Assembly (NCBI GenBank): GCA_022561145.1
Contig: JADFRS010000001.1
Coordinates: 1-40,311, forward strand
DNA: 40,311 nt
Origin: Gemmatimonadota bacterium
GTDB lineage: Bacteria > Gemmatimonadota > Gemmatimonadetes > Longimicrobiales > Gaopeijiaceae
Direction of reading: 5' to 3'
How positions within the stretch are numbered: the first letter of the stretch is position 1; each line of letters begins with the position of its first letter. Positions 1 to 9,152 of the stretch are shown in pieces. The notes beneath the pieces were generated by a model. That model saw nothing but the letters and a program-made list of their open reading frames with translations, had not been told where the DNA came from and ran no database searches. Position numbers and translations under genes: made by a program.

Positions 1-320
1 GCCAGCGGCTCGCCATCGCCCGCGCGCTCGCCACCAACCCGCGCATCCTGATCCTCGACGAGGCGACCTCGGCGCTCGATTACGAGAGCGAGCGGATCAT
101 CCAGGAGAACATGAAGCACATCGTGCGTGGCCGCACCGTGATCATCATCGCCCACCGGCTCGCGGCGGTCAGGATCTGCGACCGGATCATCGCGCTCCAG
201 GACGGGCGCATCGTCGAGGACGGCACCCACCGCGAGCTGGTCGAGCGGCCGACCTCGCTCTACGGCCGCCTGTGGCGCCTGCAATCCGACCACGGCTCAG
301 CCCAAGGAGAGGCCGCGTGA
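1..320 (+). CDS. Type I secretion ABC transporter ATPase/permease, 3' end only
   Basis: Only the last ~105 codons are present; the frame is open from base 3 and the gene begins outside the window. The visible part is the C-terminal half of an ABC nucleotide-binding domain: the end of the signature helix (QRLAIARAL), Walker B with D-loop ([12 protein letters not shown]) and the switch histidine (IIIAHRL), followed by the usual [15 protein letters not shown] tail. By family and context it should be the fused membrane/ATPase subunit of a type I secretion system (HlyB/PrtD type), powering export of a protein across both membranes. Its TGA overlaps the GTG start of the adjacent HlyD-type adaptor gene, so the two are translationally coupled. 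The transmembrane part is not visible, so assignment to secretion rather than another exporter rests mainly on the neighbour. Confidence 0.9.
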   Translation, partial: QRLAIARALATNPRILILDEATSALDYESERIIQENMKHIVRGRTVIIIAHRLAAVRICDRIIALQDGRIVEDGTHRELVERPTSLYGRLWRLQSDHGSAQGEAA

Positions 321-1837
321 GCGCCAAGCCGCAACCCTCCGAGCCGCAACCCTCCCTGCCGGCGCCCCGCCGCGCCGCGCCGCCGCCGGCCCGCTTCAGC
401 CCGCGCGGCCTGACCGACCGCGTGCGGCGGCTCGCCGACGACCGCTCCGACCAAGAATTCCTGCCGGCCCATCTCGAGATCCTCGACACCCCGCCCTCGC
501 CCTACGCGGTGGCGTTCACCTGGGTGATGTGCCTGATGTTCGGGGCCGCACTCGTCTGGAGCATCTTCGCCAAGATCGACATCCACGCGGTGGCGACCGC
601 CCGGATCCAGCCCTCCGGGCGCTCGAAGGTCGTGCAGCCCTTCGACACCGGCAAGGTCCAGACCATCGCGGTCGAGAACGGCAGCCGGGTCCAGGCCGGC
701 GACGTGCTGCTGACGCTCGAACCGACCGAGGCCGAGGCCGACCTGTCCTCGCGCCAGGGCGACCTCGCGGCGCTCGAGGCCCAGATCGCCCGGCGGCGCG
801 CCACGATCGAGGCGGTGGAGAGGAACCAGCCCACCGCCAAGGTCGAGTTCCCGGCCGCGGTGCCCCCGGCGGTGCGGGCCCGCGAGGAGGGCGCGATGCT
901 GGCCGAGATCGGCCAGTACGTCACCACCCGGGACGCGTTCGAGGCGCAGCTCGCCGAGAAGGTCGCGACGCAGGAGCGCTTCACCGCCAGCATCGCGGCG
1001 CGGATGCGCCTCCAGGCGGTGCTCAAGGAGCGCGCTGACATGCGCGAGACCCTGGTGGCGAAATCCGCCGGGACGCGCGCGGCGGTAATCGACGCGGTGC
1101 AGCAGGTCGAGCAGGTCTCGGCCGACCTCGCCTACGACCGCGGGCAATTGACCGAGGCCAAGGCCGGCGCCGTCTCGCTGCAGCGGCGCATCGCCCAGCT
1201 CACCAGCGAGACGGTGGCGCGCCAGTACCAGGCGCTGACGGAGGCGGCGCAGAAGCGCGACGCCCTGGTGCAGGACGTGGTGAAGGCGACGCTCAAGCGC
1301 GAGCGCACGGCGCTGAAGGCGCCGATCTCCGGCACGGTGCAGCAGCTCGCCGTGACGACGCTCGGCCAGGTGGTCACCGCCGGCCAGCCGCTGATGGTGG
1401 TGGTGCCGACCGACGGGCCGATCGAGGTCGAGGCCCAGGTCCAGAACAAGGATATCGGCTTCGTCCTGCCCGACCAGGAGGCGGTGGTGAAGATCGACGC
1501 CTTCCCGTTCACCCGCTACGGCTCGATCGAGGGCAGGGTGGTGCGGGTGTCGCGCGACGCGGTGGACGACCGCGAGGCGGGGGGCGGCAGCGACGCCCTG
1601 TCGGTGGCGCGCGGCCAGGGCCTCAATCCCGTGACGGGCATGCCCAAGACCCAGAACCTGATCTTCCCGGTGACGGTGGCGCTCTCTCGGACGGTCATCA
1701 AGGCCGACGGCAAGGACGTGGCGCTGACCCCGGGCATGACCGCGACGGTGGAGATCCGCACCGGGCGGCGCCGGGTGATCGACTACCTGCTCTCGCCGGT
1801 GCGCGAGACCACCGCGACGGCCGGGCACGAGCGCTGA
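317..1837 (+). CDS. HlyD-family type I secretion periplasmic adaptor
   Basis: About 506 residues, inner-membrane-anchored adaptor linking the secretion ATPase to an outer-membrane TolC-type channel. A proline-rich cytoplasmic N-terminus is followed by one transmembrane helix (about residues 64-86), a biotinyl/lipoyl half-motif ([20 protein letters not shown]), a long helical hairpin (about 120-330) and a C-terminal beta-barrel that reads as classic HlyD ([20 protein letters not shown], then [20 protein letters not shown]). The start is the GTG at 317, which overlaps the upstream stop codon as GTGA and has AAGGAGAG at 304-311. A GTG at 272 is in frame but lies deep inside the upstream gene with no ribosome-binding site. 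No RTX-like substrate gene is seen downstream. Confidence 0.93.
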   Translation: MSAKPQPSEPQPSLPAPRRAAPPPARFSPRGLTDRVRRLADDRSDQEFLPAHLEILDTPPSPYAVAFTWVMCLMFGAALVWSIFAKIDIHAVATARIQPSGRSKVVQPFDTGKVQTIAVENGSRVQAGDVLLTLEPTEAEADLSSRQGDLAALEAQIARRRATIEAVERNQPTAKVEFPAAVPPAVRAREEGAMLAEIGQYVTTRDAFEAQLAEKVATQERFTASIAARMRLQAVLKERADMRETLVAKSAGTRAAVIDAVQQVEQVSADLAYDRGQLTEAKAGAVSLQRRIAQLTSETVARQYQALTEAAQKRDALVQDVVKATLKRERTALKAPISGTVQQLAVTTLGQVVTAGQPLMVVVPTDGPIEVEAQVQNKDIGFVLPDQEAVVKIDAFPFTRYGSIEGRVVRVSRDAVDDREAGGGSDALSVARGQGLNPVTGMPKTQNLIFPVTVALSRTVIKADGKDVALTPGMTATVEIRTGRRRVIDYLLSPVRETTATAGHER

Positions 1838-1998
1838 GGGCGCCGGCCGGCGCGCCGGGCCTTCCTTTCGCCGGACAAACCCCGCAAGGGAGGGATGAAG
1901 ACCGGGCTCTCGTCCGTCTCATTCCTTGGTAAGGCCGGGTGATCTTCGTCGTGCGCGGTGCGGGCGGCCGCCGGCCGCGATCCGCGAAAAGGCCGCCG

Positions 1999-2949
1999 AT
2001 GTCCCCCTCGCTCCACCTCGTCCGGCACGCCGTGCCGTTCACCGGCTACCCGTACCGGGGCGAGGCGATGGCCTGCAACCTGTGCGGCGGCACCGGGACG
2101 CTCGTCGTGGCCGAGACCGACCGGCGGCTGAAGCGGCTGCGCTCCGTCGCCTGCACGGAATGCGGCCTGATCCGCACCGACCCGATGCCGACGCAAGCCG
2201 AGCTCGGCGCCTACTACGCCTCGGCCTACCGCGCCGCCTACCAGTTCGCCCTCGGCAAGCGCCCGCCACGCCACCACCTCAACCGCTCCCGGCGCGAGGC
2301 GGCGTTTCGTGCCGACCTGCTCGCGCCCGCCCTGCGGCCCGGCGCCCGGGTGCTCGATTTCGGCTCCGGCTCGGGCGAGTTCCTGGCCGCCGCGCGGGAG
2401 CGGGGCGCGACCGTGACGGGGGTCGAGCCCGGCCTGTCCTATGCCGCCTTCGCGCGCGAGGAGCACGGCGCCCGGGTGCTGGACCGCCTCGATGCCCTGG
2501 CGCCCGACGAGATCTTCGACGTCGTCACCGTCCACCACGTGCTCGAGCACCTGCGCGACCCGGTCGACACCCTGGAGCGCCTCGCCGCCCGGCTGGCGCC
2601 CGGCGGAGTCCTCTACGCCGCGGTGCCCAACATGGCGGCGACCGGCAAGCCGCCGCACGAGCGCTTCCACTTCGCCCACGTCCACGGCTTCGTGCGCGAG
2701 ACCCTCGACCGGGCCGCCGCCCGCGCCGGCCTGGCGCCACATCCCGAGTACTGGCGCGAGGACACCACCGCGGTCTACCGGCGCGACCCCGCCGCCGCGC
2801 GGGCGCCGGCCCGGACCGACCTCGCCCGGGCCCTCGCGGCCGCCCTCGCGCCGGTGAGCCCCGGCGCCTACATCGCGTCCGGCGCCTGGCTCCGCCCGAT
2901 GATCCGCCGCAACGCCAAGGCGATCCGCGACACCTTCGCGTCCCGCTGA
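1999..2949 (+). CDS. Class I SAM-dependent methyltransferase with N-terminal Cys4 zinc ribbon
   Basis: About 316 residues. The N-terminus carries two CxxC pairs (CNLCGG and CTECG) spaced as a small zinc ribbon, as in sugar C-methyltransferases and related enzymes. A Rossmann fold follows with motif I VLDFGSGSGEFL (about residues 118-129), acidic motif II GVEPG, and the FDVVTVHHVLEHL segment typical of Methyltransf_11/12/23 families. The methyl acceptor cannot be read from the sequence; nearby glycosyltransferases make a sugar or polysaccharide plausible. Start choice: ATG 1999 has GAAAAGG six bases upstream; GTG 1939 and ATG 2068 (directly before the first CxxC) are alternatives. It lies 161 bases after the HlyD gene and may be transcribed separately. 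A perfect 14-base palindrome at 1840-1853 lies between them but has no T tract. Confidence 0.8.
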   Translation: MSPSLHLVRHAVPFTGYPYRGEAMACNLCGGTGTLVVAETDRRLKRLRSVACTECGLIRTDPMPTQAELGAYYASAYRAAYQFALGKRPPRHHLNRSRREAAFRADLLAPALRPGARVLDFGSGSGEFLAAARERGATVTGVEPGLSYAAFAREEHGARVLDRLDALAPDEIFDVVTVHHVLEHLRDPVDTLERLAARLAPGGVLYAAVPNMAATGKPPHERFHFAHVHGFVRETLDRAAARAGLAPHPEYWREDTTAVYRRDPAAARAPARTDLARALAAALAPVSPGAYIASGAWLRPMIRRNAKAIRDTFASR

Positions 2950-3115
2950 CGGGCGGCGCGACCGCGGACAAGCCATCGCCGCCGACCTGGAGCGGGCACG
3001 CTCCGGGCAAGCGGTCGTTGCGGATTTGCCACGGGCCCTAACAACTGCCGCGCGATCCGGAAATCCCGGTTCGCGAGCCGGCAACGCATGCTAAAAACCC
3101 TATTAGGAACAATAA

Positions 3116-3132
3116 CTTAGTATCATTCTAAA
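3116..3132. promoter_or_regulatory. Irr-type iron control element (ICE) upstream of the TonB receptor
   Basis: The 17-mer CTTAGTATCATTCTAAA matches the alphaproteobacterial ICE/Irr consensus TTTAGAA-N3-TTCTAAA at 12 of 14 defined positions, with a perfect right half. It sits in a short AT-rich island (about 3090-3132) inside otherwise very G+C-rich DNA, 64 bases before the receptor start. A TATCAT hexamer (3121-3126, five of six matches to the -10 consensus) falls inside the box, so a bound regulator would contact the promoter directly. The rest of the 2950-3196 gap holds nothing else I recognise. Whether the bound protein activates or represses cannot be told from the sequence. Confidence 0.55.
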
Positions 3133-3196
3133 GAACGGCGCCAGCCCGGGCGGGTCTCTCCCCGGGGCTGGGAGGCCGTTGCCCGAAGGTCTCGAC

Positions 3197-5446
3197 ATGC
3201 GTGCCCAGCCCAGCGCTCCCGTTCCGCCCCGTCGCCGCGTCGTCGCGATGCTCGCCGCCGGCGTCTCCCTCCTCGGGCTGACGGCCGGCTCGGCGGCAGC
3301 CCAGGAGGCGACGCCGCCCCGGCAGGGCGCGGCGGCGGGCGGCGCGATCCAGCTCGAGGCGATCGACGTCGCGGGCAACGGCACCCGGCCCGCGGCCGCA
3401 ATCGTCGCGGCCCGGCCCCAGGAGGATCCGCGCGGCCCGATCGATGGCTACGTCGCCAAGCGCACCCTGACCTCGACCAAGACCGACACTCCGCTGATCG
3501 AGACCCCGCAATCGGTCACCGTGATCGGGCGCGAGCAGATCGACGCCCTCAAGCCGCAGCAGGTCGGCGACGCGGTCGCCTACTCGGCCGGCGTCTTCGG
3601 CAACGTGTTCGGGCCCGATCCGCGGGTCGACTTCTTCCTGATCCGCGGCTTCACGGCGAACGACACCGGCCTGTACCGGGACGGCCTGCAGCTCTTCAAC
3701 TACGGGTTTGCCGCCTACAAGGTCGACACGTTCGGGCTGGAGCGCATCGACGTGCTGCGCGGCCCCGCCGCGGTGCTGTTCGGCCAGGGCGGCCCCGGCG
3801 GCCTGATCAACCTGATCAGCAAGAAGCCGCCCGTCGACCCCCTGCGTTACATCGAGGTCGGCGGCGGCTCCTTCGGCCAGAAGTACCTCGCCTTCGACCT
3901 CGGCGGGCCGGCCGACAAGGACGGTCATTGGTTCTACCGCCTGACCGGCATCGGCCGGCAGGGCGGTACCCAGGTCGACGGCCTCGACGAGAATCGCGGC
4001 TACATCGCCCCGACCGTCACCTACAAGCCGGACGGCGCCACCACCTTCACCCTGCTGTCGAGCCTCCAGTACGACGATACCGGCCGCCTCAATGCGTTCC
4101 TGCCGTATTACGGCACGGTGCGGCCGACGGTGCTCGGCCTGCGCGTCCGGCAGAGCGACAACGTCTCGGATCCGTCCAACAATACCTACCGCCGCATGCA
4201 GGCCAACATCGGCTACGAGTTCGAGCACGTCTTCGACGACACCTGGACCTTCCGGCAGAACCTGCGCTACGCCTTCAGCGACTCGCTCGACGACGCGTTC
4301 CTGGGCGGCCTCGGCTATGCCGACGCCAACCAGACCCAGATCGCCCGCTACCGCTTCCGCGCCGCCTCGCGGGCGCGCCTGTTCAACGTCGACAACCAGG
4401 CGGTGGCCCGGTTCGACGACGGGCTGTTCAGGCACACGGTCCTGATGGGCCTCGACTACAAGAACTTCCAGCTCAACGACAACCAGGCCACCGGCGGCTT
4501 CGCCGGGGTGCCGGTCCCGAACTTCAATATCATCACGCCGAATTACGGTGCCCCGAGCGTCCCGGTCGCGCCCTATCTCGTCAACTACGACGTGTTCCAG
4601 CAGCTCGGCCTGTACTACCAGGACCAGATCAAGCTCACGCCCGAGCTGACCCTGGTCGTGTCCGGCCGCGGCGACTTCACCTCGAACGAGGTCAACAACC
4701 GGCTCGCCAGCACCCAGACGCGGCAATCGGCCAACGCGTTCACGCAGCGCTACGGCCTGATCTACAACTTCGACTTCGGCCTGGCGCCCTACGTCAGCTA
4801 CGCGACCTTCTTCAACCCGCAGGTCGGCACCAACTTCTTCAGCCAGCCGTTCAAGCCGACCACCGGCGACCAGTTCGAGGCCGGCATCAAGTACGAGATC
4901 CCGGGAGCGAACGCCTTCCTGACGGTCGCGGCCTTCGACCTCGCGCTGGCCAACTCCCTGACCTCCGATCCGACCAACCCGCTCAACCAGCTCCAGCTCG
5001 GCGAGACCCGCTCGCGCGGCTTCGAGGCGCAGCTGGTGGCCAACATCACCAAGGACTTCAACGTCGTCGCGTCGTTCACGAGCTACAACCTCGAGATCAC
5101 CAAGGGCGACGTCGGCGCCATCGGCCGGACCCCGACCAACACGCCCGAGACCCTGGCCTCGATCTTCGCCGACTACACCATCCCGACCGGCGACTGGGCC
5201 GGCTTCGGCTTCGGCGCGGGCGTGCGCTACGTCGGCCGCTCCTTCGCCGACGTGAACAACACCCTGACGGTGCCGGAGCGGGCCCTGTTCGACGCGGTGG
5301 TGCATTACAGCCGCGACAACTGGCGCTTCGCCATCAACGCCGCGAACCTCGCCGACAAGCGCTTCGTCTCGTCGTGCCAGTCGGTCAACGCCTGCTTCTA
5401 CGGCGAGCAGCGCCGCATCACCGCGAGCCTGAGCTACAAGTGGTGA
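3197..5446 (+). CDS. TonB-dependent siderophore receptor (FhuA/FoxA/FpvA-like)
   Basis: 749 residues, outer-membrane gated channel for a ferric siderophore energised by TonB. A signal peptide with RRR, a hydrophobic core and cleavage near AAA-Q36 is followed by a possible TonB box region (IQLEAIDVAG), the plug domain (TPQSVTVIGREQID, FLIRGF, IDVLRGPAAVLFGQGGPGGLINLISKKP) and a 22-strand barrel. It ends in SLSYKW, with the terminal aromatic residue expected of outer-membrane proteins. The cysteine pair and tail SCQSVNACFYGEQRRI are characteristic of hydroxamate-type siderophore receptors. The start is ATG 3197, preceded by GAAGG at 3185-3189; an upstream TTG at 3179 is less likely because it would precede the signal peptide with no ribosome site. 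The upstream iron box fits iron-dependent expression. No FecR/FecI partners or ABC importer are adjacent. Confidence 0.92.
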   Translation: MRAQPSAPVPPRRRVVAMLAAGVSLLGLTAGSAAAQEATPPRQGAAAGGAIQLEAIDVAGNGTRPAAAIVAARPQEDPRGPIDGYVAKRTLTSTKTDTPLIETPQSVTVIGREQIDALKPQQVGDAVAYSAGVFGNVFGPDPRVDFFLIRGFTANDTGLYRDGLQLFNYGFAAYKVDTFGLERIDVLRGPAAVLFGQGGPGGLINLISKKPPVDPLRYIEVGGGSFGQKYLAFDLGGPADKDGHWFYRLTGIGRQGGTQVDGLDENRGYIAPTVTYKPDGATTFTLLSSLQYDDTGRLNAFLPYYGTVRPTVLGLRVRQSDNVSDPSNNTYRRMQANIGYEFEHVFDDTWTFRQNLRYAFSDSLDDAFLGGLGYADANQTQIARYRFRAASRARLFNVDNQAVARFDDGLFRHTVLMGLDYKNFQLNDNQATGGFAGVPVPNFNIITPNYGAPSVPVAPYLVNYDVFQQLGLYYQDQIKLTPELTLVVSGRGDFTSNEVNNRLASTQTRQSANAFTQRYGLIYNFDFGLAPYVSYATFFNPQVGTNFFSQPFKPTTGDQFEAGIKYEIPGANAFLTVAAFDLALANSLTSDPTNPLNQLQLGETRSRGFEAQLVANITKDFNVVASFTSYNLEITKGDVGAIGRTPTNTPETLASIFADYTIPTGDWAGFGFGAGVRYVGRSFADVNNTLTVPERALFDAVVHYSRDNWRFAINAANLADKRFVSSCQSVNACFYGEQRRITASLSYKW

Positions 5447-5452
5447 GGCGAG

Positions 5453-5476
5453 GGGCGGGGAGGCGGCTCCCCGCCC
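5453..5476. terminator. Convergent hairpin terminator between TonB receptor and glycosyltransferase
   Basis: A perfect 10-base-pair stem, GGGCGGGGAG and CTCCCCGCCC, with a GCGG loop, lies exactly between the receptor stop (5446) and the stop of the facing glycosyltransferase (5478). Position and symmetry suit a bidirectional terminator. It lacks a T tract on either strand, so Rho or stem-only termination would be needed. Confidence 0.6.
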
Positions 5477-5477
5477 G

Positions 5478-8400
5478 TCACGCCGGATCCGGCATCATCC
5501 CGGCGACGTGGCCGGGAAAGCCCGGCAGGGCCACCGCCCCGCGCTCGTAGACCTGGAACACCCGCAGCATCCCGTCGCGGATCGCCTCGCGGGGCAACAG
5601 GATCTCGAACCCCGCATTCAGGGCGTCGGCCTCCTTCAGGTGCGCCGCCACGTCCTGCCGTGCGAAGCACTCGGCGACTATGTACCGGCGCTGCCCCCGC
5701 GCGCCCCAGCGGGCGATCCAGGCGAGCGGCCGCCCGCGTCCCGGCACGAAGCACCAGCCCGAGACCGCGACGGTAGGGCCGAGCAGGTCCGACGTCTCGC
5801 CGGTCACCACGGCATCGAGGTTCGGCCGGGTGCGCAGCTTCGGGATCCAGGCCCGGCGCAGGGCCGGCGGCGCCGCGGCGGTGACGAGGCAGGCGCGGGT
5901 GGAGGGCGCGACGAAGAGCGTGGCGCCGGTCTCGAACAGCTCGGCCCCGGGCCGCTCCGCCCCACGATCGTCCTCGATCGCGACCGAGAGCCGGTAGGGA
6001 CCGGGCGCGAGGTCGCGGGCCTGCGCCTCGGCGCCGGCCCGCATCGTCCCGTCCTGCTCGCGCCCGACCGCCCGGGTCCAGGCGGCCCCCTGCGGGCCTT
6101 CGAGCACCAGGACGGGCTGTCCCGTCCCGGCGCCCGCCGGCAACGCGACCTCGATGCGGGTGAGGCCGCCCTGGCGCGCCACCGGCACGCCCTCGACGAG
6201 CGGGAGCCCGTGACCCGTCACCGCCGCCCGCACCGCGTTCCGGCGCAGGGGAAAGTCCGGCAGGCCCGGCCGCCACGGCGTGACGGGCCCTGGCGGGGCG
6301 AATCCCGCAGCGGTGAAGCGCGCGACTCCCTCGGCGACCGCGAGGTGGTCGGAAAAGACCTGGACGAGGTCGACGGTGTGGAGGCCCGCCACCAGGCCGG
6401 CGGTACGGATCCGGGCCGCGAATCCGGCCTGCTCGGCCCGGCCGGTACCGAACCGGCCGGCGAGTTCCGGACGGCGCTCGGGCAGCGCGGCGACGAAGCG
6501 CGTGGCCGCGCCGGAGCGCAGCCGCAGCCAGGTCTGGATCGGCCGTGCCGCGTCGGGCCGCCAGAGCCAGCCGCGCAGGGACAGGCTGTCGCCTGCCGCG
6601 CAGGCACCGATCCGGCCGGGCAGCCGCTGGCCGTCGGCGACGAGGTCGGCGATCTCCCAAAACAGGGTCGGATCGTCCGGTACCAGCGGCCGCTCGGGCA
6701 GCAGCGCCACGGCGGGCGGCAGGGCGTCGACGATCGCGCTCGTCTCGTCGGTCCCGTCCCAGACGATCGTCGGGTCGGTCCAGTCCGGGTTGTTGAGACG
6801 CAAGCCGAGATCGAGGGCCGAGAGGGTGAAGGGCGCGGCCGGCGCGTCGGGGACCGCATGCGGCACCGGCCGGGCCGCGATCAGCTCGCGGTAGAGCGCC
6901 CCCAGGGCGGCGGCGTGCCCGGCGACCGTCGGGAAGGTCTTTCGGCGGATCGCGGCGCGCAAGGCGGCGACGAGGTCCGGGTCGTGGGCGAGCCGCCGCA
7001 GGGCCTGGCGCACCGCGCCCGCATCGCCCGGCGGCACCTTGAGCCCGTCGACGCCCTGCGTGACCCGTTCGCCCGGCGCGCCGAGATCGGTGACGATCGG
7101 GATCAGTCCCGCCCGCCACGCCTCGGTGAGCGAGATCATGTAGGTCTCGGGCCAGAGCGAGAGGTGGAGCGACACGTCGCAGCCGGCGAGAAGCCCCGGC
7201 ACCTCGTCGCGGGTGTAGCCGCCGCGCAGGTGCAGCCGCTCCCCGGCCATCGCCTCGAAGGCCGCGACGAGGTAGCTCTCGACGTAGCCGAGCACCTCGA
7301 ACACGATCGCCTCGCCCTCGGTGATGCGCACGAGCTCGAGCAGCGTGCGGGCGCCCTTGTGGTCGACGACGTTGCCGAGGACCGCGACCCGCAGGGCAGG
7401 CCGGGCGTCGGGCCCGCGCGCCGGGAGCGGCGCGCCAGGGCCCGAGCCGGCCGGCCCGGCATCGATCATCTCGATCATCGCGACCCGGGCCGGTGCCTCG
7501 GGGTAGAAAGCCCGGACATAGGCGGCGGTGGCGGGCGTGCTGGCGACGAGGGCGTCGACGCTCCCGAGCATCCGCGCCACGAACCCGTCCCGGCGTGCCT
7601 TCGAGCCGGGTGGCAGTCCCTCGGTGCTCGACAGGCATCCGTCGCATGCCCTCTCGCCGCGGTGCACGACGTCGCAGAAGACGCCGTGCTGGTTCATGAG
7701 GGTGAAGCGGCTGCAGATCAGGAAGAAGTCGTGCAGCTGCATCACCGCCGGCACGCCGTGGGCCCGGGCGATCGTCGGCAGGCTCAGCGGCAGGCCGAGG
7801 AGGTGGTGGACGTGGACGAGGTCGATGCGCCGCTCGACCAGGATGCGCTCGACCAGCGCCTCGATCTCCGGGCTGGCGAGCAGCCGCTCCGCCGGCGGGA
7901 TCGGCAGCGCCTCCGAGGTCTCGCCCTCGTCGAGGCGCAGGACCCAGGCGTCCTCCTCGAAGGAGGGGTAGAGGAACAGGACCTCGAACCCGTCGAGGCC
8001 GGCATCGAGCGCGTCCGCGAGCTGTTCCTGGTAGAACTCGACCCCGCCGCCCTGGCGCCGCCCGGCCCGGTTGTGGGTGACGAAGAGGAGGCGGGGCTTC
8101 CTCGCGCCGGGAAGGGGGCTCGTGTCGTTCGCCGACGGCGGGGCCGTCGCGGTCTCGCGTTCCCGCACCGCCCGCAGGATGACGTCGACCCGGTGGTCGT
8201 AGAGGTGCCCGGCCAGGGTGCGGGCACGGGCGCGCTCCGCCATGGCGATCCGGCCCTCCGGATCGGCCAGCAGGGCGGCGAGCGCCTCCACGGCGTCCTC
8301 CTCGGCGCAGGCCCGGATCTCGCGGTCCGGCGCGTAATAGGCGAAGGTCTCGGGGTCGGCGCCGACGACGAGCTGCGCGCCGCCGGCCAGCGCCACCTCG

Positions 8401-9152
8401 AACAGCCGCGGCGGCGGCGTCGTGCCCGAGGCCGCCTCGCCGGCGCCGGCGGTGAAGACCCGCGGCAGGGTCAGCACCACCCGGCTGGCATGGGCGAGCC
8501 GCGCGAAATCCGCGTTGCCGCAGCGCCAGTCGACGACGAGGTCGTCGCGCACCAGCACCGGCGGGGCCAGGTAGGCGTTCGCCGGCAGCGCGATCTTCGC
8601 CTTGAGGTCGCGCGGCAGGCCGGCGAGGATCCGGTTGAGCGTCGCCACCCGGTTCGGCCAGGCCGTGCCGACGAACAGGAGATCGTAGCGGTAGGCCGCG
8701 TCGTCCCGCAGGACGGGCAGGTTCTGGAACAGGGTCGTGGCTGCCAGGGGCAGGTGGCGGGCGCCTGCCCCGTAGCGGGGCAGCGAGCCGCGGTCGTTGG
8801 TGAAGACGAGGTCGAAGCAGCCGGCGAGCCGGGCGTTGGCGGCAGCGAGATAGGGGTCCTCGGTCGTCCACAGCGCGCTGGTGCCGGCGAGCGCGCAGAG
8901 GCGGCGCAGCAGGGCGTGATGGCGGCTCGCCCCGCCGAGGGCGAGGACGAGGTCGAACCGCGCGTCCTGCGCCAGCGCCACCGCGTCGGCGTGGGTCGCC
9001 CGCACCACCCGGGTGACGGCGGGGTGGCGCGCCAGGGCGTCGGCGACCGCGAGCGCGATGTAGGCGTTGCTGGTGCGCGGCTCGGTGTCGAGGAGCAGCA
9101 CCGAGAGGGGCGCGCGGGCGGACCGGGAGGGGGGCATGGGAGTGTCCGTCAC
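5478..9152 (-). CDS. Giant multidomain glycosyltransferase (CgeB-like + GT4 + repeated C-terminal modules)
   Basis: 1,224 residues. About 1-335 is a CgeB/spore-maturation-type glycosyltransferase (start PLSVLLLDTEPRTSNAY; later DLLFVGTAWPNR and PPPRLFEVALAGGAQLV). About 350-765 is a GT-B family 4 transferase (GGGVEFYQEQLADAL, DLVHVHHLLGLPL, VAVLGNVVDHKGARTLLELV, SLWPETYMISLTEAWRAGLIPI, with its conserved acidic patch). The remaining ~450 residues hold two copies of a beta-rich module, at about 855-945 (SLRGWLWRP) and 1125-1215 (AVSGWCFVP), each ending in a GF-x-hydrophobic strand. Products are likely sugars added to a cell-surface or secreted polymer; no target is visible. The GTG start at 9152 overlaps the upstream gene's TGA; ATG 9137 is an alternative. 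The same frame stays open upstream to 10316, but that part is the shadow of the neighbouring gene. Confidence 0.85.
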   Translation of the reverse strand: MTDTPMPPSRSARAPLSVLLLDTEPRTSNAYIALAVADALARHPAVTRVVRATHADAVALAQDARFDLVLALGGASRHHALLRRLCALAGTSALWTTEDPYLAAANARLAGCFDLVFTNDRGSLPRYGAGARHLPLAATTLFQNLPVLRDDAAYRYDLLFVGTAWPNRVATLNRILAGLPRDLKAKIALPANAYLAPPVLVRDDLVVDWRCGNADFARLAHASRVVLTLPRVFTAGAGEAASGTTPPPRLFEVALAGGAQLVVGADPETFAYYAPDREIRACAEEDAVEALAALLADPEGRIAMAERARARTLAGHLYDHRVDVILRAVRERETATAPPSANDTSPLPGARKPRLLFVTHNRAGRRQGGGVEFYQEQLADALDAGLDGFEVLFLYPSFEEDAWVLRLDEGETSEALPIPPAERLLASPEIEALVERILVERRIDLVHVHHLLGLPLSLPTIARAHGVPAVMQLHDFFLICSRFTLMNQHGVFCDVVHRGERACDGCLSSTEGLPPGSKARRDGFVARMLGSVDALVASTPATAAYVRAFYPEAPARVAMIEMIDAGPAGSGPGAPLPARGPDARPALRVAVLGNVVDHKGARTLLELVRITEGEAIVFEVLGYVESYLVAAFEAMAGERLHLRGGYTRDEVPGLLAGCDVSLHLSLWPETYMISLTEAWRAGLIPIVTDLGAPGERVTQGVDGLKVPPGDAGAVRQALRRLAHDPDLVAALRAAIRRKTFPTVAGHAAALGALYRELIAARPVPHAVPDAPAAPFTLSALDLGLRLNNPDWTDPTIVWDGTDETSAIVDALPPAVALLPERPLVPDDPTLFWEIADLVADGQRLPGRIGACAAGDSLSLRGWLWRPDAARPIQTWLRLRSGAATRFVAALPERRPELAGRFGTGRAEQAGFAARIRTAGLVAGLHTVDLVQVFSDHLAVAEGVARFTAAGFAPPGPVTPWRPGLPDFPLRRNAVRAAVTGHGLPLVEGVPVARQGGLTRIEVALPAGAGTGQPVLVLEGPQGAAWTRAVGREQDGTMRAGAEAQARDLAPGPYRLSVAIEDDRGAERPGAELFETGATLFVAPSTRACLVTAAAPPALRRAWIPKLRTRPNLDAVVTGETSDLLGPTVAVSGWCFVPGRGRPLAWIARWGARGQRRYIVAECFARQDVAAHLKEADALNAGFEILLPREAIRDGMLRVFQVYERGAVALPGFPGHVAGMMPDPA

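Noticed and set aside
1840-1853. Perfect 14-base palindrome after the HlyD gene
   Set aside because: No loop and no T tract; all-G/C palindromes of this size arise often in this composition. Mentioned but not called a terminator.
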